In this document: one piece after another, positions 1-7,507 of the stretch
Numbering within the stretch: position 1 is the first letter of the stretch
Layout of the letters: each line of letters begins with the position of its first letter
NCBI GenBank assembly: GCA_035712145.1
Contig: DASTBI010000232.1
Coordinates: forward strand, 1-32,434
Length of the DNA stretch: 32,434 nucleotides
Direction of reading: 5' to 3'
Source of the DNA: Candidatus Eisenbacteria bacterium
GTDB taxonomy: Bacteria; Eisenbacteria; RBG-16-71-46
Translations under genes and position numbers: made by a program
The notes under the pieces: generated by a model
Told to the model about the DNA's origin: nothing
The model's input: only the letters and a program-made list of their open reading frames with translations
Databases searched by the model: none

Positions 1-306
1 GTCATTCTCGATGCCGCCGGCGAGCAGGACGGTCTCGAAGACGAAACTGGGCCCGCTCCTTCCCGATGACGTCTGTTTCTCGAAGTGCCACCCGAACTGC
101 GACACTGGCGCGCCGCCACTCGGGTCCCACGTCATGCCGAATCGTGGCCCGCTGTAGTCGAGCCGGACGACCGGCTCCTCCTCCGTAGTGAACCTCTCGG
201 CCCTGATTGAATCGTCCGCGACCTGCGCCGAAGCGGCGCCGGGGAGGACGGATACGAGCAGCACCATGACGCCCCCCACGAGCCTCGACTGAATGTACGA
301 TTTCAT
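1..306 (-). CDS. Secreted protein of unknown function, C-terminus outside the window
   Basis: This frame stays open for 102 codons from an ATG at 306 to the window edge, so the protein is cut at its C-terminus. The start has a strong Shine-Dalgarno sequence (GGAGGAG about 7 nt upstream). Residues 1-27 form a Sec signal peptide: a short basic start, a hydrophobic core rich in Val/Leu, and a cleavage site near ASA-Q. The mature part contains SGPRFGMTW, then SQFGWHFEKQ, then FETVLLAGGIEN. From memory, this layout resembles uncharacterised secreted proteins of Bacteroidetes and related groups with a GPRxG...FGWQFEK...GG pattern; I cannot name a function. It is transcribed divergently from the sigma-54 activator at 553-2079, and a -24/-12-like promoter (395-411) and palindrome (483-500) lie upstream, so it is the likeliest target of that regulator. 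Confidence 0.8.
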   Translation of the reverse strand, partial: MKSYIQSRLVGGVMVLLVSVLPGAASAQVADDSIRAERFTTEEEPVVRLDYSGPRFGMTWDPSGGAPVSQFGWHFEKQTSSGRSGPSFVFETVLLAGGIEND

Positions 307-394
307 CTCGATCTCCTCCTCGCACGCCGCACATTCGTGCGCGGGGCACTTCCCCGCTCGATCACGGGCAACGTCCGAGTTCGATCGAGTGACA

Positions 395-411
395 CTGCAG
401 GGGCCGTGCCT
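395..411 (-). promoter_or_regulatory. Candidate sigma-54 (-24/-12) promoter of the leftmost secreted gene
   Basis: Read on the minus strand from 411 the sequence is AGGCACGGCCCCTGCA. It matches 10 of 12 defined positions of TGGCACG-N4-TTGCW and has the required GG-N10-GC spacing (GG at 410-409, GC at 398-397). Transcription would start near 385, leaving an untranslated leader of about 80 nt before the ATG at 306. Matches of this quality are expected a few times by chance in a GC-rich window of this size. The support comes from the adjacent GAFTGA-type activator gene and the palindrome about 107 bp upstream of the predicted start. Confidence 0.5.
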
Positions 412-482
412 CGCGCAGAGCGGCTGTAACTCGTTTCACCGCTACGAGGACACTCAGCGCACGATCTCGCGAACTCTACGGC

Positions 483-509
483 CGTGGAGTCGACTCCACG
501 TTCGTGGAG
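483..509. promoter_or_regulatory. 18-bp perfect palindrome plus extra half-site: candidate enhancer/operator
   Basis: Positions 483-500 read CGTGGAGTCGACTCCACG, a perfect 18-bp inverted repeat. A third copy of the half-site CGTGGAG follows at 503-509. The palindrome is centred about 107 bp upstream of the start predicted from the -24/-12 element at 395-411, the usual range for a sigma-54 upstream activating sequence. It also lies 53 bp before the activator's own ATG at 553, so it could serve for autoregulation. Fis-type helix-turn-helix activators bind such dyads as dimers. That this activator binds here is inference. Confidence 0.5.
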
Positions 510-552
510 CCTCATCGTGACGCGGGCGGAAGCCGTTGTAGACTGCCGGCAC

Positions 553-2079
553 ATGACGGACTCGATGCCGACTCCATCGCTCGTCGACGCACTCCAGAGC
601 GTGTTGAATCAGGTGGCCGAGCCCTCGCACGTGCTGCGCGTGATCCTCGAGCAGGCGGTGGCGCGAACCGGGGCGGAGCGGGGTCTCTTCGTCGAGGTCG
701 AGGAGACCGGCCGGCTCGAGTACAGCGTCCTTCACGGGTTCGCGCCGAACCAGCTCCAGGGGGACGCCGGTGGCTACAGCCGAACGCTGTTCACCCGCGT
801 GCTCGAACGTGGCGCTGCCGTGCGGCTCGACCACATCACCGACGATCCGACGCTCGCGCCGATCGAGTCCGTCCGGGTTCTGCGCGCTGCGGCCATTCTC
901 TGCGTCCCGATCCGCGCGGGGGATCGCATCGCAGCGCTGGTCCATCTGGAGCACCGCCAGCGCGGTCACTTCACCGAGGCGCATCGCGAGGCGATCGAGG
1001 CGCTGGCCGCCGTCGCGGGACCGGTGCTCGCGGCGTTGCGAGCCGGTCGCCAGGTGCTGCGCGAGCGCGACCGCCTGCGCTCCGAAGCGGAAGACAGTCG
1101 CCGGCAGCTGGCCGAGGACTGGTCGTTCGGGCGCTTCGTCGGTCGCTCTTCCGTGGTGCGCGATCTCGAAGCCGTCGTGAGGCGCGTCGCCGCCTCGTCG
1201 GCGCCGGTGCTGCTTCTCGGCGAATCCGGAACGGGCAAGGGGCTGATCGCTCGCATCCTCCACTCCCAGGGACCGCGTGCGACGGAACCCTTCGTCACCG
1301 TGTTCTGTCCGTCGCTCGAGCGCGGCATGGTCGAGGCGGAGCTGTTCGGCCACCGCCGAGGCGCTTTCACGGGCGCAACCGCGGATCGCGCCGGCAAGCT
1401 GGCCGCGGCGGAAGGCGGCACGCTCTTTCTCGATGAGATCGGAGAGCTTTCTCCCGAGCTGCAGCCCAAGCTCCTGCGCCTGCTGCAGGAAAAGACCTAC
1501 GAGCGCGTCGGCGACGCGAAAGAGATGACTGCCGACGTGCGCATCATCGCGGCGACCAACCGCGACCTCGAACGTGAGGTCGAAGCGGGACGCTTCCGCC
1601 GCGACCTGTTCGAGCGCCTCAATTACGTGCCGCTCGAGGTGCCCCCCCTGCGCCAGCGGCGCGAGGACCTCCCGCTCCTGCTGCGCCATGCGCTCGACCG
1701 TATCGAGGGCGGACGCTGGATCGAGATCTCGCCCGAGGCCGAGCGCGCGCTCGTCGATCTCGATTTCGCCTGGCCGGGCAACGTGCGTCACATCGAGCAG
1801 CTCGCGGCGCGGCTCGCGCTCGGCGGCGCGTCCTCGCCGGTCTCGGCAGCCGATTTGCTCGCGAGGCTCCAGCCCGCGGGAACCGGGCGCGCCGTTGCCG
1901 GAGCCACCTCCAGCGACCTCTCGCCTGGGCTGCCCGCGCTGCTCGAAGAGTCCGAGCGCGGCTGGCTCGAGCGTGCGCTCGAGCTCCATCCCGGCCTCAC
2001 GCGCGCCGAGCTCGCCACGCGGCTCAAGATCAGCGAGGCGTCGCTCTACAAGAAGCTCAAGCAGCACGGGCTGACGTGA
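553..2079 (+). CDS. Sigma-54-dependent transcriptional activator, GAF-AAA+-Fis
   Basis: A 508-residue bacterial enhancer-binding protein. Residues about 20-165 form a GAF-like sensor domain. Residues about 192-430 are the AAA+ ATPase, with Walker A GESGTGKG (223-230), the sigma-54-contacting GAFTGA loop intact (270-275), Walker B LFLDEI (291-296) and the arginine region FRRDLFERLN (348-357). The lid motif WPGNVR is followed by HIEQ rather than the usual ELEN. Residues 482-507 are a Fis-type helix-turn-helix. There is no response-regulator receiver domain, so control is probably by ligand binding to GAF or through the coupled kinase. The frame is open upstream to about 484, but the ATG at 553 keeps the palindrome at 483-500 outside the coding region. 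Its stop codon overlaps the kinase GTG (GTGA), so the two are co-translated. An intact GAFTGA implies real sigma-54 activation. Confidence 0.93.
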   Translation: MTDSMPTPSLVDALQSVLNQVAEPSHVLRVILEQAVARTGAERGLFVEVEETGRLEYSVLHGFAPNQLQGDAGGYSRTLFTRVLERGAAVRLDHITDDPTLAPIESVRVLRAAAILCVPIRAGDRIAALVHLEHRQRGHFTEAHREAIEALAAVAGPVLAALRAGRQVLRERDRLRSEAEDSRRQLAEDWSFGRFVGRSSVVRDLEAVVRRVAASSAPVLLLGESGTGKGLIARILHSQGPRATEPFVTVFCPSLERGMVEAELFGHRRGAFTGATADRAGKLAAAEGGTLFLDEIGELSPELQPKLLRLLQEKTYERVGDAKEMTADVRIIAATNRDLEREVEAGRFRRDLFERLNYVPLEVPPLRQRREDLPLLLRHALDRIEGGRWIEISPEAERALVDLDFAWPGNVRHIEQLAARLALGGASSPVSAADLLARLQPAGTGRAVAGATSSDLSPGLPALLEESERGWLERALELHPGLTRAELATRLKISEASLYKKLKQHGLT

Positions 2080-4346
2080 CGGATCCGACCGCGGCCGCGC
2101 GGTTCCTGCCCGGTCACCTCGTCGCCGGGCGGTATCGGATCATCGAGCGCGTCGGCCAGGGCGCGATGGGCGAGGTGTTCCGCGCCGACGACCTCAAGCT
2201 CGGACACCGCGTCGCCCTCAAGTTCCTGCCGCGCGAGCTGTCCGCGGACCCCGAGAGACTGCAAGCGCTGTTCGCCGAGGTACGCGTCGCACGCCAGGTG
2301 TCGCACCCGAACGTCTGCCGGGTCCACGACGTGGTCGAGGCTGATGGCACGCACTTCCTGACGATGGAGCTGGTCGACGGCGAGGACTTGGCCTCGCTGC
2401 TGCGGCGGATCGGCCGGCTGCCCTCGGCGAAGGCCGCCGAGATCGGGCGCGAGATCGCGGCCGGCCTCGCCGCGATCCACGACCGTGGCGTCCTCCATCG
2501 AGACCTGAAGCCCGCGAACGTGATGATCGACGGCCTCGGCCACGCGCGAATCACCGACTTCGGCCTCGCCGAGCTCCAGGACGCGCGCTTCGATCCCGAG
2601 CTGATCGTCGGCACACCGGCTTACATGGCGCCCGAGGCGCTCGCAGGCGGACAGCCGCCGACGCCGCGCGCCGATCTCTACGCGCTCGGCCTCGTCCTCT
2701 ACGAGCTGTACACCGGCCGCGCACCGGCCACGGCGCCGACGATCGGCGAGCTGATCCGGCTGCGCACCGGAGACCCGCCGCCACCCCCTTCTTCCGTGCA
2801 GCGCGATCTCGATCCACGCATCGACCGCATCGTCCTGCGATGCCTCGAGCGCGATCCTGACCGTCGCCCGCGCTCCGCGCACGAAGTCGAGGAGGAGATC
2901 CCCGCCCCCGATGCTCTCGAGGCTGCGATCGCCGCGGGCGTGACACCGTCGCCCGAAATCGTCGCCGCTTTCGCACGCGGGCGCGACGGCCTGCGCCTCG
3001 CCATCGCCTGGCCGCTGCTCGCGGTCGTGCTCGCGGGACTCACGGCACTCACCGTGCTCGCCCCGCGCACGCGGTTCGTGTCGTCTCTCGTCATCCCCGA
3101 CTCGCCCGAAGCTCTGGCGTCCCAGGCGCGCGAGCGGCTTCGGCCATTCGGCGCCGAGGGCCGTCATCGCGCGCACGGTTTCGATCTCGGCGACTCATCG
3201 GAGCCCCAGGTCAGCTTCTGGTACCGGGAAAGTCCTTCCGAGCTCGTGCCCCGCACGCCGATGGACCGGGTGTCGTACGACGATCCACCTTGGAGTCCGG
3301 GACGCGGCTCCGTTCGACTCGATCTCGACGGCACGCTGCGGCGGCTCGATCCGCCGGCGATGCGGCCGCTCCCAGCCGACGAGCCCCTTCGTCCTGCCGC
3401 GGGGCCGTGGCGCGCGATTCTCCTCCTGGCCGCGCTCGTGCTCGGGGCGTGGCTCGCGCGGCGCAACCTGATCGCCGGCCGCGGCGACACGAGGCGCGCC
3501 GGGCGGCTGGCCGGGGCGATGTTCGCGATCCGGGTTCTCGCCTGGGTGCTCGGCGCGAATCATCCGATGTCGACGCTCACCGAGCAGGTTGCGACGGCGA
3601 TCGCATGGGGACTCTACGACGCGGCCTACGCGTGGCTCGCGTACGTGGCGATCGAGCCCTACGTGCGGCGGCTGTGGCCACGATTGTTGATCTCGTGGAC
3701 GCGGCTTCTCGACGGGAGGCTCGGTGACGCGCGCGTCGGGCGTGACGTCCTGATCGGCGGCGTCGTCGGCGTCGTCATCTCCCTCGCCGTCGCCGGACTG
3801 CTCGCCGCGACCACGGCGCCGGGCGGGAAGCCGGATGCGGTGGGGTACGTCGAGGCCCAGCTCGCGGCGCTGTTCGGCGAGCGTCAGCAGCTCGCGGAGA
3901 TGCTTGGTTTCTGGCGCTCGAACCTCATCCAGATGGTTGGATTCCTGGTCATCCTCGTCGCGGCGCGGCTGATCCTGCGTCATCCGCTCGTGGCGCTCGT
4001 GGCCGCCATGCTCGTCTTCGTGCCGCTCGCCCGTCCGATCGTGGCTGATCCGGTGCTCGAGTGGGGTTTCGCGATCGCCGTGATGCTGCTGCTCCTCGGC
4101 ACGCTGATGGGTTTCGGATTGCTCGCGACGCTCGTCTCACTCCTCGTCTACGTCACGCTGCAGGCCGCTCCTCTCGGGCTAGGCGGCTGGGCCACGAGCC
4201 GCACGGCGCTGCCGCTGGCGCTCGTGACGGCGGCAGTGCTGTGGGGCTTTCACCGGTCGCTCGGCGGACGCTCGGCCATCCGCGATCTGCCGATGGGCGA
4301 GACTCAGAAGATCCCGACCAGGAGTCCCAGCGCGGCGGTCGAGTGA
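2076..4346 (+). CDS. Membrane-anchored serine/threonine protein kinase with polytopic C-terminus
   Basis: A 756-residue Hanks-type kinase. Residues about 20-275 form the catalytic domain: glycine loop VGQGAMGEV (26-34), ATP-anchoring Lys49, a likely partner Glu68, catalytic HRDLKPANV (141-149), DFG (161-163) and APE (185-187). All residues needed for activity are present. A transmembrane helix follows at about 308-329, then a soluble segment of roughly 100 residues, then about six or more hydrophobic helices to the end. This makes the kinase an integral inner-membrane protein with its catalytic domain in the cytoplasm. The GTG start overlaps the activator stop by 2 nt, so translational coupling is very likely; phosphorylation of the neighbouring activator is an obvious but untested idea. 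The 3' end overlaps the convergent gene at 4304-4942 by 43 nt. The C-terminal region matches no domain I can name. Confidence 0.92.
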   Translation: MTDPTAAARFLPGHLVAGRYRIIERVGQGAMGEVFRADDLKLGHRVALKFLPRELSADPERLQALFAEVRVARQVSHPNVCRVHDVVEADGTHFLTMELVDGEDLASLLRRIGRLPSAKAAEIGREIAAGLAAIHDRGVLHRDLKPANVMIDGLGHARITDFGLAELQDARFDPELIVGTPAYMAPEALAGGQPPTPRADLYALGLVLYELYTGRAPATAPTIGELIRLRTGDPPPPPSSVQRDLDPRIDRIVLRCLERDPDRRPRSAHEVEEEIPAPDALEAAIAAGVTPSPEIVAAFARGRDGLRLAIAWPLLAVVLAGLTALTVLAPRTRFVSSLVIPDSPEALASQARERLRPFGAEGRHRAHGFDLGDSSEPQVSFWYRESPSELVPRTPMDRVSYDDPPWSPGRGSVRLDLDGTLRRLDPPAMRPLPADEPLRPAAGPWRAILLLAALVLGAWLARRNLIAGRGDTRRAGRLAGAMFAIRVLAWVLGANHPMSTLTEQVATAIAWGLYDAAYAWLAYVAIEPYVRRLWPRLLISWTRLLDGRLGDARVGRDVLIGGVVGVVISLAVAGLLAATTAPGGKPDAVGYVEAQLAALFGERQQLAEMLGFWRSNLIQMVGFLVILVAARLILRHPLVALVAAMLVFVPLARPIVADPVLEWGFAIAVMLLLLGTLMGFGLLATLVSLLVYVTLQAAPLGLGGWATSRTALPLALVTAAVLWGFHRSLGGRSAIRDLPMGETQKIPTRSPSAAVE

Positions 4347-4942
4347 TCGAGTTTCCAGGTCTCCGAAGTGCTCACCCCGTCGACCAGGGTTCTCACCGTC
4401 GGCCGATGGATGATGTAGGACACTGAGCCCTGCAGCGCGAGCCAGGACGACAAGTCGTACGTCGCGCTCACTCCCGGCTTGAAGACGGCGGAGGTCTTGA
4501 CGTGGACATCTTCGAGGTCGCTTCCACCCGCCTGATAGGCCGCCACAGCCTCTTCGTCGACCTCGAAATCGTTGAACGATGGTCCACCCGTGACATAAGC
4601 GCCAACTTTCATCGGTCCGTGTCGATACGTCCGCCCCACGCCCACGAGCAGCGGGATGGTCCTCACCTTCCCGAGCCGGACCTCGGAGCCGAAGACCTCG
4701 GTGGGGACATCCATCCGCGAGAAGCTGAGTGAAGTCTTGAGGTCCCAGTCCCAGCCATTCTCGCCTCTCCGGCCTTGGTTGAGACGATACCTGGGGCCGA
4801 AGCTCAGACTCTTGGACTCGAAGCGTGAGTCGGAATAGTCGTGGAAGCTGACGCCTGCGCCCAGGGACAAGCGCTTTGAGCTCTGGGCTTCGGCGACCGC
4901 GGCAGTCGACAAGGCCAGCAGCACGAAGATGCATTTACGCAT
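4304..4942 (-). CDS. Predicted outer-membrane beta-barrel protein
   Basis: A 212-residue protein with a Sec signal peptide (cleavage near residue 20, AEA-Q). The rest alternates short amphipathic strands and polar turns, such as KRLSLGAGVSFHDY, RTIPLLVGVGRTY and LALQGSVSYIIH, and ends with an aromatic residue in AALGLLVGIF. The terminal Phe is typical of proteins assembled by the BAM complex. Length and pattern suit a small 8- to 10-stranded barrel of the OmpW/opacity-like type, but I do not recognise the family. A Shine-Dalgarno GGAGG precedes the ATG by 6-7 nt. The 3' end overlaps the kinase gene by 43 nt in the convergent direction. Upstream lie a -24/-12-like element (4981-4995) and dyads. 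Function unknown; porin, adhesin and stress-induced OMP are all possible. Confidence 0.8.
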   Translation of the reverse strand: MRKCIFVLLALSTAAVAEAQSSKRLSLGAGVSFHDYSDSRFESKSLSFGPRYRLNQGRRGENGWDWDLKTSLSFSRMDVPTEVFGSEVRLGKVRTIPLLVGVGRTYRHGPMKVGAYVTGGPSFNDFEVDEEAVAAYQAGGSDLEDVHVKTSAVFKPGVSATYDLSSWLALQGSVSYIIHRPTVRTLVDGVSTSETWKLDHSTAALGLLVGIF

Positions 4943-4950
4943 GGTGGGCC

Positions 4951-4978
4951 TCCAATCCCTTTACGCCGCGGGATTGGA
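4951..4978. promoter_or_regulatory. 9-bp inverted repeat overlapping the leader of the 4304-4942 gene
   Basis: TCCAATCCC (4951-4959) and GGGATTGGA (4970-4978) are perfect inverted repeats separated by 10 nt. In a minus-strand transcript starting further upstream they would form a hairpin whose 3' arm includes part of the Shine-Dalgarno GGAGG. If transcription starts at the -24/-12 element at 4981-4995, the start falls near 4970 and the 5' arm is not transcribed. In that case the dyad acts, if at all, as a DNA operator over the start site. Confidence 0.4.
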
Positions 4979-4980
4979 AT

Positions 4981-4995
4981 GCAAGGCCGATGCCC
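4981..4995 (-). promoter_or_regulatory. Candidate sigma-54 (-24/-12) promoter of the beta-barrel gene
   Basis: The minus strand reads GGCATCGGCCTTGCA. GG lies at 4994-4993 and GC at 4982-4981, with exactly ten bases between them and a complete TTGCA. It matches 9 of 12 defined positions of the -24/-12 consensus; the CG after GGCA is not conserved. Two dyads lie about 85-105 bp upstream of the predicted start: an imperfect 21-bp one at 5045-5065 and CTCAGCTGAG at 5073-5082. Neither resembles the 483-500 palindrome. Chance matches of this strength are common in GC-rich DNA. Confidence 0.35.
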
Positions 4996-5186
4996 CCATG
5001 GGAGACACGGTGTTCGCAAGGATTCATTCAGGAGCTGTGAAGCGAGGTTAAGCCTGGTTCAACCTGCGACAACTCAGCTGAGGGTTCGGCGGCCTGGTGA
5101 ACACAGGGGGATGTAGATCGACGAATGTCCAATCGATCTGATTCCATGCATTACAACGCGGTGAAGGAGTATGGCGAGCCGAAGGA

Positions 5187-5993
5187 CTAGGCTGCCCGCC
5201 GCGGCCGCGGCTGCGCGTGCAGCACGCCGAGCTTCGCGCTGGCTTCGGCCAGGCGCTGCCGATGGTAGTCCATCGCCGCCAGCGTGAAGGCTTCGATCAC
5301 CTGATGCTCGGTGACCCCAAGCACCCGGGCGTACTCGGGAACCTGGTCGTCCGCAGGCAGCGTCGCCGATGACTCGAGATCGGCCAGCGTCTCCAACGGC
5401 CATCCCAGACGGCTCGCCAGCTCCTCGCGGGTGACAGCGCCCGCTGCCGCGCGCCGCAAGGCCGCGAGTGGACCCTTGCCGGCGGCCTGCTCGTGGTGCC
5501 ATCGCTCCACGCCGGCCAGCGTACCCGTCGACTCCAGCGCCATCTGGCGCACGACCTCGAGGTCGAAACAATTCCCGGGGCAGGTCTTGGTGAGATCGAC
5601 GTCGCGGTGCCCGATGATGCGCTCGGGCGGAAGTCCGTACTCCACCATGGCCGGGAGAATCACGAGCCCCACGACCACTTCGAGCATGGCGCTCGGCGGC
5701 GCCGCCTCGTCGAAGTTGCCGATGCAGCAGACATGGAGCGCGCGAGCGTTCATCTCCTCCTCGGGACAGGCGGACGCGGGGTCGAGCTCCGAGCGGCCCA
5801 TCAGGACTTCGTAGTGATCACCGACGAGCTCGACGCCATAGTGGTATCCGATCTGACGGAAGCCACGCGTCTCGACGTGGTGATGCCGGATCGCTCCCCA
5901 GCTCACGGTCTGGCCGTCCCGGGTTCGCGAATGGTGCAGCATGATGTGGGTGCGTGGGAGCATCCCCAGAGGTATCGGCCGCTGCTGCCGCAT
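5187..5993 (-). CDS. N-acetylmuramoyl-L-alanine amidase-like protein (PGRP/Amidase_2) with C-terminal HTH-like region
   Basis: A 268-residue protein. Residues about 15-150 fit the T7-lysozyme/PGRP amidase fold, which cleaves the bond between MurNAc and the peptide stem. Candidate zinc ligands are His20/His21, His129 (in GHRDVD) and Cys138 (in KTCPG); Tyr50 of GYHYGV and Lys136 are likely catalytic. Residues about 185-240 (TREELASRLGW...YARVLGVTEHQV) look like an XRE/Cro-type helix-turn-helix, where such enzymes usually carry a cell-wall-binding domain. There is no signal peptide, so export would need holin-like release, or the protein is cytoplasmic. I see no phage gene nearby. The ATG at 5993 has GAGGA almost touching it; an ATG at 5963 just before the first conserved motif is an alternative start. 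It lies 102 nt downstream of the gene at 6096-6959 on the same strand. Confidence 0.82.
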   Translation of the reverse strand: MRQQRPIPLGMLPRTHIMLHHSRTRDGQTVSWGAIRHHHVETRGFRQIGYHYGVELVGDHYEVLMGRSELDPASACPEEEMNARALHVCCIGNFDEAAPPSAMLEVVVGLVILPAMVEYGLPPERIIGHRDVDLTKTCPGNCFDLEVVRQMALESTGTLAGVERWHHEQAAGKGPLAALRRAAAGAVTREELASRLGWPLETLADLESSATLPADDQVPEYARVLGVTEHQVIEAFTLAAMDYHRQRLAEASAKLGVLHAQPRPRRAA

Positions 5994-6095
5994 TCCTCAC
6001 GCTGAGATGGTCCTGCCGCGGCCGGTCCCCGAGCTACGGAACGAACGTCATCGCCCGGGTCAGCCGCAGCAAGTATTCGAGGCGAGGAGTGACGT

Positions 6096-6959
6096 TCATT
6101 TGAGGGCCGCTCGAGATTCCTCCAGGAGCCCCGACATCAGAGCCCGGAGCGCCGTCCGCCACACCGGCTCGCCGCCGGCGCCGGGCGCCGTGAGAGCCTG
6201 CAGCTCCTCCTCGCGCAGCACTTCCTGGGCGCCCGCCACCGAAGCGGCCATGCCGGTTCGGCGCGCGATCAACCCTTCCGCACCCACTCGCAGCACCTTG
6301 CCCTCGGGCGTCACCAGCGCTCCGGTGAGCTGGAGCACCTGCACGGGATCGTCGAGCGACGTGAGCCACGTCACCGGCATCGACCGCCCGTTGCCGAGAC
6401 CGATCGCCTTGTTGCCTTTCCAATCCTGCTGGCGAATCCAATGCTCGCCGAAGCCGAGCTGCACGGTGACGATCGCTCGAACGCTGTTCCCCGCCGCTTT
6501 CCGCGTCGCTTCCTTCCATGCTTTGGAGGGACCTTCCACCTCGAAGGCCATCTTTCGCGGCTCGGTGGGATCCACTTCATCGGGGCTGCGCGGAATGCCG
6601 TCCGCGCCGACTCCGCCCCGGCGCGCGCCGAAGTAGATGTCGGGGCCCCCCTCGAGCCTCGGATCCACGGCGAGCGCCGTGGTCAGCCCGAGCCGAATCA
6701 TCTCCTCGCGCAGCGAGTCGAGGACCGCCGCCAGCCCGGGTGAGCGGTTGGGCGTGGGATCGAGCGACTCTTCGACCAGCCGATACGAGACGGTTGCGTG
6801 CGCGGCGGGGCGCACCGTCTGCTTGACCTTGCCGTCGTAATAGGGCGGGCGGTCGAAGCTCCCACGCTGCGTGGCGCCGGAAGCGGTGGAGGACAGAAGA
6901 GCCAACGCGCACAGAGCAGTGGCCGAGGCGACGAGAAGCGGAAGCCGATGGGTCCTCAT
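6096..6959 (-). CDS. Secreted protein of unknown function
   Basis: A 287-residue protein with a clear Sec signal peptide (basic MRTHR, hydrophobic core, cleavage near ASG-A at about residue 29). The frame is open upstream to 7211, but the ATG at 6959 is the one that places the signal peptide at the N-terminus; it has GGAG about 8 nt before it. The mature protein is soluble in character. It opens with FDRPPYYDGK, has a helical stretch around residues 70-90 (AAVLDSLREEMIRLGL), a central beta-rich part and an Ala/Leu/Glu-rich helical tail. I recognise no family; the periplasm is the likely location. It may be co-transcribed with the downstream amidase. The divergent gene at 7072 shares a 112-nt intergenic region with it. 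Confidence 0.75.
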   Translation of the reverse strand: MRTHRLPLLVASATALCALALLSSTASGATQRGSFDRPPYYDGKVKQTVRPAAHATVSYRLVEESLDPTPNRSPGLAAVLDSLREEMIRLGLTTALAVDPRLEGGPDIYFGARRGGVGADGIPRSPDEVDPTEPRKMAFEVEGPSKAWKEATRKAAGNSVRAIVTVQLGFGEHWIRQQDWKGNKAIGLGNGRSMPVTWLTSLDDPVQVLQLTGALVTPEGKVLRVGAEGLIARRTGMAASVAGAQEVLREEELQALTAPGAGGEPVWRTALRALMSGLLEESRAALK

Positions 6960-7071
6960 GACGAACTCCGAAGCCAGGGGAGGCAACTGATACCGCTTGT
7001 ATGGACGGCGAGCCATTCTGGAGATAGCTTGGGTGGTCAGGCTAGTCTCCTTTGGTACCAGGGTTGAGAAG

Positions 7072-7485
7072 ATGCAAGCCAGATCCCTTCGGCGCGTGAT
7101 CCTCGCATCCTGCCTCCTTCTGATCGGATGCATGGGCGAGGAAAAGACCCCATGCGACCTCTGGGTGGCTTCCGCCGTGGTCTCGGGCCACGTGACGAAC
7201 GCCTCCGGCATGGCACTCGCGGATGCGGAGGTCGAGCTCGAGTTCGACCGGAGGGGTCGGTGCGACGGAGCGGAAGACTGGTCTCATGGGAACCGAGTCA
7301 CGACGGACGCCGACGGTCACTACTCGGCCGAGCTCGGTCTCGGCAACTCCCGAGGGCTCCGATGCGTGAGAGTGACCGAAGTGGCATCCGGCACGATTTC
7401 GGCGGGAAACGAAGTCGAGTTCGTCGGCGGATGCGAGGAGACGAGGCCACCGGGAAAGCTGACCGTCAATATCGTGGTTCCATAA
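7072..7485 (+). CDS. Small lipoprotein with carboxypeptidase-regulatory-like (CarbopepD) beta domain
   Basis: A 137-residue protein. Residues 1-20 are a lipoprotein signal (RRVILASCLLLIGC) with Cys20 as the lipidated residue. The mature part fits a carboxypeptidase-regulatory-like or CNA-B-like beta-sandwich: VVSGHVTNASGMALADAEVEL, then TTDADGHYSAELGLG, the usual pattern of an added-substituent motif followed by a DxDGxY turn. Four cysteines after Cys20 could form disulphides. Such domains occur in surface proteins and TonB-dependent receptors; here the domain stands alone, anchored to a membrane. Start chosen at the ATG at 7072, which puts the signal at the N-terminus; the ribosome site (GAGAAG directly upstream) is poor. 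The next gene begins 22 nt downstream on the same strand. Confidence 0.8.
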   Translation: MQARSLRRVILASCLLLIGCMGEEKTPCDLWVASAVVSGHVTNASGMALADAEVELEFDRRGRCDGAEDWSHGNRVTTDADGHYSAELGLGNSRGLRCVRVTEVASGTISAGNEVEFVGGCEETRPPGKLTVNIVVP

Positions 7486-7507
7486 CCCCGCGGATCATGG
7501 AGGATTC

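Noticed and set aside
454-2067. A 537-codon minus-strand frame opposite the sigma-54 activator
   Set aside because: It is the codon-position shadow of the activator, which has all AAA+ motifs; the antisense translation has no recognisable feature and would cover the palindrome and activator start.
6960-7211. Upstream extension of the secreted protein encoded at 6096-6959
   Set aside because: It would bury the signal peptide inside the protein and overlap the divergent lipoprotein gene.
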